A DNA stretch of 64,000 nt from Verrucomicrobiota bacterium (GCA_003218375.1 QHNH01000021.1:1-64000), one strand, 5' to 3'; numbered from the stretch's first letter, positions 24,860 to 33,615 are shown. Program-made: numbers and translations. The notes: a model not told the origin generated them from the sequence alone.

Positions 24860-26140
24860 ATGGAAAACAAGCCTGCGCGCAAACCGCACGTCGTGATCGT
24901 CGGCGCCGGCTTTGGCGGGTTGGAGGCGGCGAAGCTGCTCATTGACGAGCCCGTGCGGATGACGGTGATCGATCGCACGAATCATCATTTGTTTCAGCCG
25001 CTGCTTTATCAGATCGCTACGGCGGCACTTTCACCCGCGGACATCGCCGCGCCCATTCGCGGTATTCTCGGCCGGTGCAAAAATACGGAGGTGATCCTGG
25101 CCGAGGTGAAATCGGTCAACGTCGAGGCGCGCACCGTGAGCATCGGCGAGCGCGAGATTGCATACGACTACCTGATCCTGGCCACTGGCTCGCGCCACTC
25201 CTACTTCGGGCACGACGAATGGGAAAAACTGGCGCCGGGATTGAAGAGCCTGGAGGACGCCATCGAAATCCGGCGGCGCTTGCTGCTCGCTTTCGAGTAC
25301 GCGGAAAAGATCACGGACGACGCGGCGAAAAAAGCGGCGATGACTTTCGTGATTATCGGCGGGGGGCCGACCGGGGTCGAAATGGCGGGAGCGATCGCCG
25401 AGATCGCGCGTTACACTTTGGACAAGGATTTCAAGCACATCGATCCCTCGAGCGCTCGCGTGGTTTTAGTCGAGGGCGATCAGCGCGTGCTCTCGGCGTT
25501 TCCCGAAGACCTTTCCCTCAAGGCGATGGAGCAGTTGAAAGAACTCGGCGTCGAAGTGCACACCGGCATTCATGCAAAAAACCTGACGGAAGAGGGACTC
25601 CAGGTCGGCGACGAGTTCATTCCGTGCCGCGTGAAAATCTGGGCGGCGGGGAACACGGCGTCGTTCGTCGGAAAAACAACAGGTGCTCCTGTCGACAAAG
25701 TCGGCCGCGTCCTGGTCAACGAAGACCTCACCATTCCCGGCCATCCCGAAGTGCAGGTGATCGGCGACCTGGCGAATTTCAGTTACCGGGATGGCAAGCC
25801 GCTGCCGGGGGTTTCGCCGGTGGCGATGCAACAGGGCCGGCACGCCGCGCGCAACATTTGCGCGATGATGGACGAGCGGAAGCCGCAGCGCTTTCGTTAC
25901 TGGGACAAAGGCAGCATGGCCACGATCGGGCGGAACCGGGCCGTGGCCGATCTGCACATCGTCCACTTCAGTGGGCTGCTCGCCTGGATGGCGTGGCTTT
26001 TCGTTCACATCATTTTCCTGGTCGGCTTCCGCAGCCGCATTGCCGTCCTCATGCAATGGGCCTGGGCCTACTTCACGTTCAACAAAGGGGCACGGTTGAT
26101 CACGCGGAATTTCCAGGCGGAATCGCGGCCGCTGACGTGA
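24860..26140 (+). CDS. ndh: Type II NADH dehydrogenase (NAD(P)/FAD-dependent oxidoreductase)
   Basis: 426 aa. It passes electrons from NADH to quinone without proton pumping, at the inner membrane. FAD-binding VIVGAGFGGLEAAK (about 12-25) and a second dinucleotide motif VIIGGGPTGVEMAG (about 166-179) are intact. Between them lie LATGSRHSYFGHDEW and later VIGDLANF (FAD pyrophosphate) with GVSPVAMQQGRHAA. The C-terminus has a hydrophobic segment (LLAWMAWLFVHIIFLVGF, about 374-391) and an amphipathic tail, as in membrane-bound NDH-2. Its stop overlaps the GTG start of ybeY by four bases (GTGA), so the two are cotranslated. The upstream gap holds a palindromic repeat. Confidence 0.92.
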   Translation: MENKPARKPHVVIVGAGFGGLEAAKLLIDEPVRMTVIDRTNHHLFQPLLYQIATAALSPADIAAPIRGILGRCKNTEVILAEVKSVNVEARTVSIGEREIAYDYLILATGSRHSYFGHDEWEKLAPGLKSLEDAIEIRRRLLLAFEYAEKITDDAAKKAAMTFVIIGGGPTGVEMAGAIAEIARYTLDKDFKHIDPSSARVVLVEGDQRVLSAFPEDLSLKAMEQLKELGVEVHTGIHAKNLTEEGLQVGDEFIPCRVKIWAAGNTASFVGKTTGAPVDKVGRVLVNEDLTIPGHPEVQVIGDLANFSYRDGKPLPGVSPVAMQQGRHAARNICAMMDERKPQRFRYWDKGSMATIGRNRAVADLHIVHFSGLLAWMAWLFVHIIFLVGFRSRIAVLMQWAWAYFTFNKGARLITRNFQAESRPLT

Positions 26141-26592
26141 CTGGAAAGCTAAAACCGCGCATCACCGTGTCCAATCGACAGCGGTTGCTTCGCGTCGACT
26201 TACCAGCGCTGGGTGAATTCGCGGAGCGCGCCTTGACGGATTGTTTGAGTCTGACGGCGGGAGAATCGAGTGTGCTCGCCAGGCTTTCGGAAGTGAACGT
26301 TGTGTTACTTTCAGACAGGCGGATGGCGGCGATCCATCGACGGTTTCTCAACGAAAGCGGTCCCACCGACGTCATCACGTTTCAGCACGGAGAAATATTC
26401 GTCAGCACCGAGACCGCGAAACGTCAGGCTCGCCGTTTCGGTACGTCTCTGGACCGGGAGCTGCGTCTCTACATCGCCCACGGTCTCCTTCACCTGCGTG
26501 GCTACGATGACAAGACGCCCGCCGGCGCCGCGGAAATGAAACGCGTCCAGGAAGCGCTCGTCGCGAAGGCGGAGCGCGCGATCCACCGTTGA
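26137..26592 (+). CDS. ybeY: Endoribonuclease YbeY (rRNA maturation)
   Basis: 151 aa. It processes 16S rRNA 3' ends with a catalytic metal. The GTG at 26137 is chosen as start because it overlaps the ndh stop (GTGA) and places VTGKLKPRITVSNRQRLLRV at the expected N-terminus. Features: LSEVNVVLLSDRRMAAIHRRFLNESGPTDVITF, shown by parts NVVLLSD, FLNESGPTDVITF (conserved in the family), and the metal motif HGLLHLRGYDD. The usual third ligand of HxxxHxxxxxH is Asp here, as in some YbeY lineages. Length is normal. clpS follows 106 bp downstream. Confidence 0.88.
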   Translation: MTGKLKPRITVSNRQRLLRVDLPALGEFAERALTDCLSLTAGESSVLARLSEVNVVLLSDRRMAAIHRRFLNESGPTDVITFQHGEIFVSTETAKRQARRFGTSLDRELRLYIAHGLLHLRGYDDKTPAGAAEMKRVQEALVAKAERAIHR

Positions 26593-26698
26593 ACCGCACT
26601 TACTCTGTGATAGCCTTATTTTCATGAGTGGGCAGCCACGCGGGGGTTGGCGAGGGTGGCGCCAGACGTCTGACTGAAGCCGCAACCGATTCGCCCCG

Positions 26699-27004
26699 AT
26701 GCAGAGTTCCTTCGGATCGTCCGTCGAAAATCCAGTCGTCGAGCAGGAAACTCGCGCCGCAGAAGAGCTCGATCTTCCCTGGCAGGTCATCGTTCATAAC
26801 GATCCGGTCAACCTGATGAGCTACGTGACCATGGTCTTTCAAAAAGTCTTCGGCCTAACGAAAGAAAAAGCCGAGAAGCACATGCTCGAAGTTCACCAGC
26901 TCGGCCGTTCCATTCTCTGGAGCGGGATGCGAGAACGCGCCGAGCTCTATGTCCAGCAGCTTCACGGCTATTTGCTCCTCGCCACCCTGGAGCGAACCAA
27001 CTGA
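26699..27004 (+). CDS. clpS: ATP-dependent Clp protease adaptor ClpS
   Basis: 101 aa. ClpS delivers N-end-rule substrates to ClpAP. The family core is present: WQVIVHNDPVNLMSYVTMVF (about 28-47, with the substrate-binding Asp and Met region), the FGLTKEKAEKHMLEVHQLGRS helix and the C-terminal ERAELYVQQLHGYLLLATLE strand-helix that binds ClpA's N-domain. The first 25 residues are a flexible acidic tail. DUF2017 follows after five bases, a gene pair seen also in other phyla. No regulatory signal noted. Confidence 0.92.
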   Translation: MQSSFGSSVENPVVEQETRAAEELDLPWQVIVHNDPVNLMSYVTMVFQKVFGLTKEKAEKHMLEVHQLGRSILWSGMRERAELYVQQLHGYLLLATLERTN

Positions 27005-27009
27005 CTCCG

Positions 27010-27501
27010 ATGGAATTTCGCCGCCAGAAAGATTGCCTTGAAATTTCCGAGCTCGATCCTTTTCTGGCGGAGCTGCTGCGGCAAATTCCTGAGAGTTGCA
27101 ACGTCGAGGGCGTCGAAGGGGCCCAGGAACGGATCTTCAGTGCGCCCGCGGCCACTTCGGAGAGCGAGATCTGCGCCGAGTGGAAGGTTTATGTCGAACC
27201 GGAGTTGCGCCGGTTATTTCGCTCCGCCACGGAGACGGTCACCGCGGATTTGGCGCAGCTCAATGGCTGCACCAAGCCGTTTGCGAATTGCACCCTGCGC
27301 ATCCCGGCGGAGAACGCCGAGGCGTGGCTCAATGCGCTGAACCAGGCCCGGCTCGCCATCGCCGCGAAGTACAATTTCACCGATGGCGAACTCTGCGACC
27401 ATTACCGTTCGCCGATCGGCTCTCGGCGCGATCTCGGTTTGTTCCAAGTAAACTTCTACGGATTTCTCCAGGAGTTCATCCTGCAGGAGATGACCCTGTA
27501 G
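27010..27501 (+). CDS. DUF2017 family protein, ClpS partner gene
   Basis: 163 aa. It matches the DUF2017 pattern (an acidic helical protein next to clpS): helical segments LDPFLAELLRQIPESC (about 15-30) and NALNQARLAIAAKYNFTDGEL (about 106-125), then DLGLFQVNFYGFLQEFIL (about 140-157). Start codon is six bases after the clpS stop, so it is in the same operon. Its biochemical function is unknown; the location suggests it acts with the ClpS-ClpAP system. Confidence 0.8.
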   Translation: MEFRRQKDCLEISELDPFLAELLRQIPESCNVEGVEGAQERIFSAPAATSESEICAEWKVYVEPELRRLFRSATETVTADLAQLNGCTKPFANCTLRIPAENAEAWLNALNQARLAIAAKYNFTDGELCDHYRSPIGSRRDLGLFQVNFYGFLQEFILQEMTL

Positions 27502-27788
27502 CCGCTTCGCTGCGGAGATAGGTTTCTAGCGCCAACGGCGCGACCTTCATTAGCAGCCTGGGGCAACGCCCCAGGAGTTCATGGAACGCCAAATAGCAAG
27601 CGCTGAAAGCGCGATTCATTTTGCCCAAATTTGTATTGGCCGTAGGAGGGCGAACCGATGCGTTGAATCGCGCTTTCAGCGCTTGTTTATCATACCTGTC
27701 GAGGTTCCCTGGGGCGACGCCCCAGGTTTTAATGAGTTCGCGCCTGTGGCGCTTAGGACCAGGGGGAAGAGGCTCAGGGAAGAGATCC
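27498..27788. repeat. Nested long palindrome, copy 2, plus a CTGTAGCCGC arm
   Basis: CTGTAGCCGCTTCGCTGCGG (27498-27517) is a single arm of the CTGTAGCCGC family. Then come outer arms TAGCGCCAACGGCGCGACC and GCGCCTGTGGCGCTTAGG, middle hairpins CCTGGGGCAACGCCCCAGG and CCTGGGGCGACGCCCCAGG, and an inner perfect pair AAGCGCTGAAAGCGCGATTC / GAATCGCGCTTTCAGCGCTT. Built like the element at 24203-24407. It separates the plus-strand DUF2017 gene from the convergent anti-sigma gene. Confidence 0.8.
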
Positions 27789-28025
27789 CTACGTCTTCTG
27801 CCGGTTTCGAACCATCGACATCAGCCGGTCTTTGAGCGCGTCAGATGATTTGGCCGGGCGCAGGCTGAGGGCGAACGCCTCATGCATCGAGTAGCACTCG
27901 CCGATAAAATCTTCTGCTTTTTGCCCAAAATCTCTTCGGGCCTGCTCAAACGCTTCCAGTTCTTCCGGTTCCAACGCTCCGATCACGTAAAGCCGTGATT
28001 GGTTCTGGAATTCGTCAAAGCTCAT
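27789..28025 (-). CDS. Short anti-sigma-factor-like protein
   Basis: 78 aa from the ATG at 28025 (MSFDEFQNQSRLYVIGALEP); an earlier ATG at 28049 is possible. The N-terminal YVIGALEPEELEAFEQARRD resembles the N-terminal region of RskA/ChrR-type anti-sigma factors, where the segment 'Y-V-L-G-A-L-(x)-P-E-E' recurs. No zinc His/Cys cluster and no transmembrane segment are seen, so if it is an anti-sigma factor it is a cytosolic, minimal form. It overlaps the 3' end of the sigma gene by 11 bases on the same strand, consistent with a regulator/target pair. Confidence 0.7.
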   Translation of the reverse strand: MSFDEFQNQSRLYVIGALEPEELEAFEQARRDFGQKAEDFIGECYSMHEAFALSLRPAKSSDALKDRLMSMVRNRQKT

Positions 28026-28680
28026 CTCGTAGTTCCTTAAGGCCGTCATAAATTTTTTTCAGGCCTAGTTCGAGTCTGGTTTTCACCGTGCCCAAGGGTG
28101 TATTCGTTTTTGCCGCGATTTCGCGCTGACTCATTCCGCGAAAAAATGCAAAATTTATGGCCTCCTGCTGGGCGACCGGCAAAGTGTTGATCACCCGGCG
28201 CACGAGAACGCGCGTATCGCTGAAGCTGATCTCTTCTTCCGTCGCATTGTGGACCCAGGCATCGGGCTGCTGTTCGGTTTCGGTTTGCAGGCGCTCACCC
28301 GCGCGCGCATAAGCCTGCTTTTTGCGCAAGCCGTCGATCGCCCGCCGGCGCGCCAGCGTCACCATCCAACCGAGCGGCTTTCCCTTTTGGGCGGAGAAAT
28401 TTTTCGCCTGGTTCCAGATCTCCATGAATATTTCCTGCAATAAGTCGTCGGCCTCGGCCTCGTTGTGGATGACGCGAAGAATCAGCGCCTTGATGATGCC
28501 ATTGTAGCGATCGTAAAGGGCGGAGAGCGCTTCGGGATCTTCCGCCTGGACGCCATGCATCAACTCGAGATCGGTCGGCGCGCCCGGCTCGAGAACGGGC
28601 GCCGCGGCCGGCAGACGGACGTTGCGCGTCTCGCCCGCTTCGTCCGGCGCGCCCGTCGCCGCGGAAAAATCTATCGCCAT
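28015..28680 (-). CDS. ECF RNA polymerase sigma factor
   Basis: 221 aa from the ATG at 28680 (MAIDFSAATGAPDEAG; an open frame runs 15 codons further upstream). Region 2 is LSALYDRYNGIIKALILRVIHNEAEADDLLQEIFMEIWNQA (parts LYDRYNGIIKAL, EADDLLQEIFMEIW), and region 4 is LPVAQQEAINFAFFRGMSQREIAAKTNTPLGTVKTRLELGL (parts MSQREIA, PLGTVKTRL). The 35-residue N-terminal tail is unstructured. The anti-sigma-like gene overlaps the 3' end. It should direct a stress or envelope regulon; the target promoters are not identified here. Confidence 0.92.
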   Translation of the reverse strand: MAIDFSAATGAPDEAGETRNVRLPAAAPVLEPGAPTDLELMHGVQAEDPEALSALYDRYNGIIKALILRVIHNEAEADDLLQEIFMEIWNQAKNFSAQKGKPLGWMVTLARRRAIDGLRKKQAYARAGERLQTETEQQPDAWVHNATEEEISFSDTRVLVRRVINTLPVAQQEAINFAFFRGMSQREIAAKTNTPLGTVKTRLELGLKKIYDGLKELRDEL

Positions 28681-28725
28681 GAAGAAAGGAGATTTAGCGG
28701 CAACTACCGGCGTCGTCCAACGCAT

Positions 28726-28888
28726 TTGCTAACAAAGGAGCGGCGATTTCCAAATCGCCGTCGTCGGTCTCAGACCGCGTTCTTTCTGTTTGTGGACGTT
28801 TCCACAGCAAAAGGTATTGCTCTTGACCCCGCGGACGCGCGCACGCTAGCGTCGAGTGGAAGAAATTTTTCCAGGAGAATCCACCTAC
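28726..28888. other. Divergent promoter region with a palindrome
   Basis: A 163-bp gap between the ECF sigma gene (minus) and the Thr-Pro-rich protein (plus). CGGCGATTTCCAAATCGCCG at 28741-28760 is a 9-bp-arm inverted repeat. The Shine-Dalgarno GGAG for the plus gene lies at 28875-28878. Candidate promoters are not clear enough to name. Confidence 0.45.
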
Positions 28889-29992
28889 ATGCGCTCATTT
28901 GTTCTCGCGATTATGCTGCTGGCCACTGCGGCGTTGGTTCGGGCGCAGGACGCTGCTTCGACCCCTTTCCAGGCCAGGACGCCAGCCGTTTCCGAAGAGA
29001 CCCCGACGCCAACGACAAAATCGAAGCCCACGCCGACCGCGACCGCGAAACCTTCTCCAAGTGCAATAGTCAAACCGCTCGCCAGCGTCACGCCGGAGCC
29101 GGTCGCGACCGCAACGCCTTCAGCCGCGCCTACCGAAACCGAGACCCTGACCCTGGCCCCTTCGCCTCTTGAAGCGGTCACGCCGATGATCATTGCGTCG
29201 CCAATCCCAACGCCGCGGGTGGTCCCGACCGCGACCGCCACCGCGACCGCGAAACCGCCAATCACTTTTCCGACTGTTAAACCACTGGCTACTTCAACCG
29301 CGAAACCGATGGCCACCTCGACCGCCCGCCCGGGGGCGACCTTAACGCCGAGACCGATCCCAAGTCCGTCCGCGACCTTCACCCCGAAACCAACCGCGAC
29401 TGCTACTGCAACGGCCAATCCTTCGCCGAGCCCGACGCCGAAACCCCGTCCAACTCCGTCGCCCAAGCCAACTCCGACGCCGAAACCGAGTCCAACTCCG
29501 TCGCCCAGACCAACTCCGACACCGACCCCTAAGCCAACCCCAACGCCGACTCCGAAGCCGTCACCAACCCCGAAGCCCACACCCACTCCCGCCCAATCCT
29601 CGGCCCCGGATGATTCAATGACGACGAATATCAAGGAGCTGGAATCCCGCTGGGAAGCTTCGCTCTTGAGTCACGATACTTCGGCGATCGAGAAAATCGT
29701 CGCCGAGGACTTCATTGGCACTTCCTCGAGCGGCAAGACCGGCGACAAAACGACGTTGCTGGCCGAAGCGAAACGGGACACCAACACCTACACGTCCGCC
29801 GTTTCGAGCGACATGACGGTGCGGATGTTCGGGCCGAGCGTCGCCGTCGTCACCGGTATCGCTAAGGAGACCGGGAAAACGAAAGCCGGCAAGACATTCA
29901 CGCACAGCTATCGGTTCACCGACACCTGGGTGGAGCGGAACGGCGAATGGCAGTGCGTCGCCGCGCACGCCATGGCGTTGCCGAAGAAGTAG
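28889..29992 (+). CDS. Secreted NTF2-like protein with long Thr-Pro-rich linker
   Basis: 367 aa. ATG 28889 is preceded by GGAG at a good distance and gives a signal peptide MRSFVLAIMLLATAALVRAQ; an upstream in-frame ATG at 28856 does not. The middle (about 35-245) is a low-complexity region of Thr, Pro, Ala, Lys, Ser, with TPTPKPTPTP units, likely a surface spacer. The C-terminal 120 residues (about 247-367) are an NTF2/DUF4440-like cone: LESRWEASLLSHDTSAIEKIVAEDFIGTS and HSYRFTDTWVERNGEWQCVAAHAM (shown by parts ELESRWEAS and DTWVERNGEWQCV). DUF4440 domains often bind small molecules, but no ligand is visible. Opposite-strand frames here are mirror artefacts of the linker. Confidence 0.75.
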   Translation: MRSFVLAIMLLATAALVRAQDAASTPFQARTPAVSEETPTPTTKSKPTPTATAKPSPSAIVKPLASVTPEPVATATPSAAPTETETLTLAPSPLEAVTPMIIASPIPTPRVVPTATATATAKPPITFPTVKPLATSTAKPMATSTARPGATLTPRPIPSPSATFTPKPTATATATANPSPSPTPKPRPTPSPKPTPTPKPSPTPSPRPTPTPTPKPTPTPTPKPSPTPKPTPTPAQSSAPDDSMTTNIKELESRWEASLLSHDTSAIEKIVAEDFIGTSSSGKTGDKTTLLAEAKRDTNTYTSAVSSDMTVRMFGPSVAVVTGIAKETGKTKAGKTFTHSYRFTDTWVERNGEWQCVAAHAMALPKK

Positions 29993-29996
29993 CGCT

Positions 29997-30096
29997 TCTT
30001 CTGTAGCCGTTCTTCTGTAGCCGCTTCGCTATGCGAAGCGTGAGCTGATGCGATGTCGAACGCCGAGCGGCCCACAGGGCCGCTGCTACAGAAGAA
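29997..30096. repeat. CTGTAGCCGC-family palindromic repeat, copy 3
   Basis: CTTCTTCTGTAGCCGTTCTTCTGTAGCCGC (the arm is partly duplicated), then GCTTCGCTATGCGAAGC, GCGGCCCACAGGGCCGC and GCTACAGAAGAAGC. It follows the Thr-Pro protein and precedes TreS. Confidence 0.85.
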
Positions 30097-30146
30097 GCAA
30101 TCGTCCGATTGCGCCGCCGTGATTGTTGCGCCAACTGTGTAGCCTC

Positions 30147-33100
30147 ATGTCGAACGCGACGCAGGATCCGGCCGTGGACGCGCTTTGGTACAAAGACGCG
30201 GTCATCTACGAGCTGCATGTCAAAACGTTTCACGACAGCGACGGCGACGGCATCGGCGATTTCCGCGGCCTGATCGAGAAGCTCGATTACCTCCAGGAAC
30301 TCGGCGTTACCGCTCTCTGGCTCCTGCCGTTTTATCCATCACCCATGCGCGATGACGGCTACGACATTGCCGATTATTACGACGTGAATCCGAACTTCGG
30401 GACGCTCGATGATTTCAGCGCCTTTCTCGCCGCCGCCCACGAGCGCGGGCTGCGCGTCATCACCGAGCTGGTGATTAATCACACGTCGGACCAAAACCCG
30501 TGGTTCCAGAAATCGCGCCGGGCCGCGCCCGGTTCGCGCGAGCGGGAGATGTATGTCTGGAGCGATACGCCGGAGAAATACAAGGACGCGCGCATCATCT
30601 TCAAAGACTTCGAGACTTCGAACTGGTCGTGGGACCCGGTCGCGAAAGCGTATTACTGGCACCGTTTTTATTCACACCAGCCCGACTTGAATTTCGATAA
30701 CCCGGAGGTGCACGAAGCCGTCGAGAAAGTGCTCGATTTCTGGCTGAGCATGGGCGTCGACGGGCTCCGGCTCGACGCGGTCCCGTACTTATATGAGCGG
30801 GAAGGAACGAGCTCCGAAAATTTGCGCGAGACCCACGAATACCTGGTGAAGTTGCGCGCGCACGTGGACGACAAATTCAGCGGCCGCATGTTGCTCGCGG
30901 AAGCGAACCAATGGCCCGAGGACGCGGTCGCCTATTTCGGCAAGGGCGACGAGTCGCACATGAATTTCCATTTTCCGCTCATGCCGCGGATGTTCATGTC
31001 GCTCCAGATGGAGGACCGCTTCCCGATCATCGATATCCTGGAACAGACGCCGCCGATTCCCGAGACCTGCCAATGGGCGATGTTCCTGCGCAACCACGAC
31101 GAGCTGACGCTCGAGATGGTGACCGATGAAGAGCGCGATTACATGTGGCGCGTTTACGCGAACGATCCCACCGCTCGCATCAACCTCGGCATTCGTCGCC
31201 GCCTCGCGCCGCTCCTCGCGAACAGCCGCCGCAAAATCGAGCTGCTCAACATCCTCCTCTTCTCCATGCCGGGCACGCCGGTCCTCTATTACGGCGACGA
31301 GATCGGGATGGGCGACAATTTCTATCTCGGCGATCGCAACGGCTGCCGAACCCCGATGCAATGGAGCCCCGACCGCAACGCGGGCTTCTCCAAGGCGAAT
31401 CCGCAGCAGCTCTACCTGCCGATCACGATCGACCCCGAGTATCACTACGAAGCGATCAACGTCGAGAACCAGCAGAAGAACCTTTCGTCGTTGCTTTGGT
31501 GGACCCGCCGCGTCATCGCGATGCGGAAAAATTTCCGTGCCTTCTCCCGCGGCTCGCTCGAATTCCTTTTCCCGGAAAACAACAAGGTTCTCGCGTTTCT
31601 GCGCCAGCACGAGGACGAGACGATCCTCGTCGTTGTCAATCTGTCGCGGTTCTCCCAGGCGGCCGAGCTGGACCTGTCCCGCTTCGCCGGTTGCGCACTG
31701 ATGGAGGTTTTCAGTCAGAATTATTTTCCGCCGATCAGGAAATCGTCGCCTTACGTCATCACGCTCGGTCCGCACTCCCATTACTGGTTTGTCCTCCGCT
31801 CGGAAACGGCCGCGTCGGTCGCGTCGAAGGAACGCAAGATCCCGATGTTGGGTTCCGCGCCGACCGTGGCCGCGCTGCTGGACAATGGCCAGCGGGGGCG
31901 GATCGAGCGCGAAGTATTGCCGCCGTACATTCGCAATTGCCGCTGGTTCGGCGCCAAGGCGCGAACGTTGCGCGAGATGCGGATCGCGGAGGAGATTCCG
32001 GTCTCGGAGAAGAAGGGCGCCGCCCAAATCTGGTTCGTAGAAATCAGTTACCTCGACGGACCCACGGAGACCTACGCGGTTCCGGTGCAGATCGCACGAG
32101 ACGATGCCGCCCGCGCAATCGAACGCTCCGCGCCGCATGCCGTGATCGCTCGGCTGCATAGTGACGGCGATGCCATTTTGCATGACGCCGTCTACGACGA
32201 AGCATTTCGCAAGGAACTCTTCACCCTGATGACGGCCGGCCAGACCGCGCGCGGGCAGAAAGGTAATATCGTCGGCCTAACGAGCAGCGCTTTTAAGAAA
32301 ACGCGAGGCCTGCCCGCTTCCCAGGTGCTCAGCGCCGAGCAAAGCAATTCGTCGATGCTCTTCAACAACAAATTTTTCCTGAAACTTTTTCGAAAACTCG
32401 AAGACGGCGTGAACCCGGATGTTGAAGTCACGCGTTTTTTGACCGAGCGCGCGCAGTTCCCGAACGTTCCCGCGTTTCTTGGCGCGATCGAATATCGCCG
32501 CACCAAGACCGAGCCCACGGTCGTCTGTCTGCTCCAGAGCGCTGTCGCCAATGAAGGCGACGCCTGGACGCTGACGCTCGACGCCGTCGGCCGGTATTAC
32601 GAACGCGTCCTCACCCGCAAAGCCGATCTGCAAAACCAGACCACGCCGCCCGGCCCGCTCCTCGAAGAACTGATCGGTGGCGTTTATCGTGAGAAAGCGA
32701 AATTGCTCGGTCGCCGCACCGGCGAGTTGCATCGCGCTCTTGCTGTCAGTTCCGACGACCACGCTTTCGCGCCTGAGCAATTCAACGCCATGGCGCAACG
32801 CTCCGTTTACCAAAATATGCGCGCCTCCTTGCGGCGCGCGTTTGCCCTGCTCGAAAAGAAATTACCCGCGCTGCCGGACGCTTTTCGCGACGAGGCCGCG
32901 CAGGTCCTCGCCTCGGAAAAGAAAATTCTGGCGCAGGAACAGCGTATTCTCGATCGCCGGTCGAACGCGACCAAGATCCGGATTCACGGCGATTATCATC
33001 TCGGCCAGGTCCTCTATACCGGAAAAGATTTCGTCATCCTCGATTTCGAAGGCGAACCGGCCCGCGCCCTGGGTGAACGAAAGCTGAAGCGCTCCGCCTT

Positions 33101-33428
33101 ACGCGACGTCGCCGGCATGATGCGCTCGTTCCAGTACGCTGCCTACAGCGCCCTCTGGCAACCCGCGATGCGCGCCGAAGATGTGCCCTTCCTCGAACGC
33201 TGGGCCGATCTCTGGTATCGCCACATGAGCAGCGTCTTCTTGCAAAGTTATCTCGAAGCCACCGACGGCGCGCCGTTCGTTCCCTCCGACGAAGGCGATT
33301 TCGAAATCCTCCTCGAAGCGTATCTCCTCGACAAAGCCGTCTACGAAGTCGGCTACGAACTGAACAATCGCCCGGATTGGGTCGTCATTCCCATCCGCGG
33401 CATCAAACACATTCTGGGCGCGATGTAA
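30147..33428 (+). CDS. treS: Trehalose synthase (maltose alpha-D-glucosyltransferase) fused to maltokinase
   Basis: 1093 aa. It interconverts maltose and trehalose and phosphorylates maltose. The GH13 part (about 1-560) has ELHVKTFHDSDGDGIGDFRGLIEKLDYLQ at the front, and its catalytic residues lie in LRLDAVPYLYEREG (Asp), LLAEANQWPED (Glu) and FLRNHDELTLEM (Asp), with the distinctive VDGLRLDAV motif. Domain C (about 500-555) follows. The C-terminal 520 residues are a maltokinase of the aminoglycoside phosphotransferase-like fold with IHGDYHLGQVLYTGKDFVILDFEGEPA (catalytic Asp-His-Asn region; parts IHGDYHLGQVL and VILDFEGEP). Start is the ATG at 30147 rather than one eight codons upstream, since MSNATQDPAVDALWYKDAVIYE matches the family N-terminus. 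This fusion feeds the GlgE/trehalose pathway. Confidence 0.95.
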   Translation: MSNATQDPAVDALWYKDAVIYELHVKTFHDSDGDGIGDFRGLIEKLDYLQELGVTALWLLPFYPSPMRDDGYDIADYYDVNPNFGTLDDFSAFLAAAHERGLRVITELVINHTSDQNPWFQKSRRAAPGSREREMYVWSDTPEKYKDARIIFKDFETSNWSWDPVAKAYYWHRFYSHQPDLNFDNPEVHEAVEKVLDFWLSMGVDGLRLDAVPYLYEREGTSSENLRETHEYLVKLRAHVDDKFSGRMLLAEANQWPEDAVAYFGKGDESHMNFHFPLMPRMFMSLQMEDRFPIIDILEQTPPIPETCQWAMFLRNHDELTLEMVTDEERDYMWRVYANDPTARINLGIRRRLAPLLANSRRKIELLNILLFSMPGTPVLYYGDEIGMGDNFYLGDRNGCRTPMQWSPDRNAGFSKANPQQLYLPITIDPEYHYEAINVENQQKNLSSLLWWTRRVIAMRKNFRAFSRGSLEFLFPENNKVLAFLRQHEDETILVVVNLSRFSQAAELDLSRFAGCALMEVFSQNYFPPIRKSSPYVITLGPHSHYWFVLRSETAASVASKERKIPMLGSAPTVAALLDNGQRGRIEREVLPPYIRNCRWFGAKARTLREMRIAEEIPVSEKKGAAQIWFVEISYLDGPTETYAVPVQIARDDAARAIERSAPHAVIARLHSDGDAILHDAVYDEAFRKELFTLMTAGQTARGQKGNIVGLTSSAFKKTRGLPASQVLSAEQSNSSMLFNNKFFLKLFRKLEDGVNPDVEVTRFLTERAQFPNVPAFLGAIEYRRTKTEPTVVCLLQSAVANEGDAWTLTLDAVGRYYERVLTRKADLQNQTTPPGPLLEELIGGVYREKAKLLGRRTGELHRALAVSSDDHAFAPEQFNAMAQRSVYQNMRASLRRAFALLEKKLPALPDAFRDEAAQVLASEKKILAQEQRILDRRSNATKIRIHGDYHLGQVLYTGKDFVILDFEGEPARALGERKLKRSALRDVAGMMRSFQYAAYSALWQPAMRAEDVPFLERWADLWYRHMSSVFLQSYLEATDGAPFVPSDEGDFEILLEAYLLDKAVYEVGYELNNRPDWVVIPIRGIKHILGAM

Positions 33429-33438
33429 TTACCACGCT

Positions 33439-33545
33439 CGGAACATAGGCCTCTGGCCTGTGCGCCCAGCGGACATGCTGTCCGCTGTTTATTTTTCAGC
33501 GGAGTGAAACTCCGCTGGGCGCACAGACTGAAAGTCTATGTTCCG
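33439..33545. repeat. Four-stem cruciform repeat
   Basis: Outer arms CGGAACATAG / CTATGTTCCG, then TGTGCGCCCAGCGGA / TCCGCTGGGCGCACA, with two inner hairpins CAGCGGACATGCTGTCCGCTG and CAGCGGAGTGAAACTCCGCTG. The whole 107-bp element is a nested palindrome between treS and the CADD gene. Confidence 0.8.
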
Positions 33546-33615
33546 GTCCGCTCAAAAAAAGTTCGCGCTTCCTCGCCGGCACCGTTAATACCAAATCATC
33601 CGGAGACCCAATCAC

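Noticed and set aside
24469-24988. Two longer minus-strand frames around rpmI
   Set aside because: They overlap L35 in another frame or the palindromic repeat and have no family.
28885-29634. 249-aa minus-strand frame rich in Gly-Val (GVGVGFGVGDG)
   Set aside because: Mirror of the Thr-Pro linker of the plus-strand gene at 28889; no start signal and no family.
30789-32183. 464-aa minus-strand frame inside treS
   Set aside because: Arises from high-GC third-position bias opposite a well-supported GH13 domain; composition Arg/Val/His-rich without a family.
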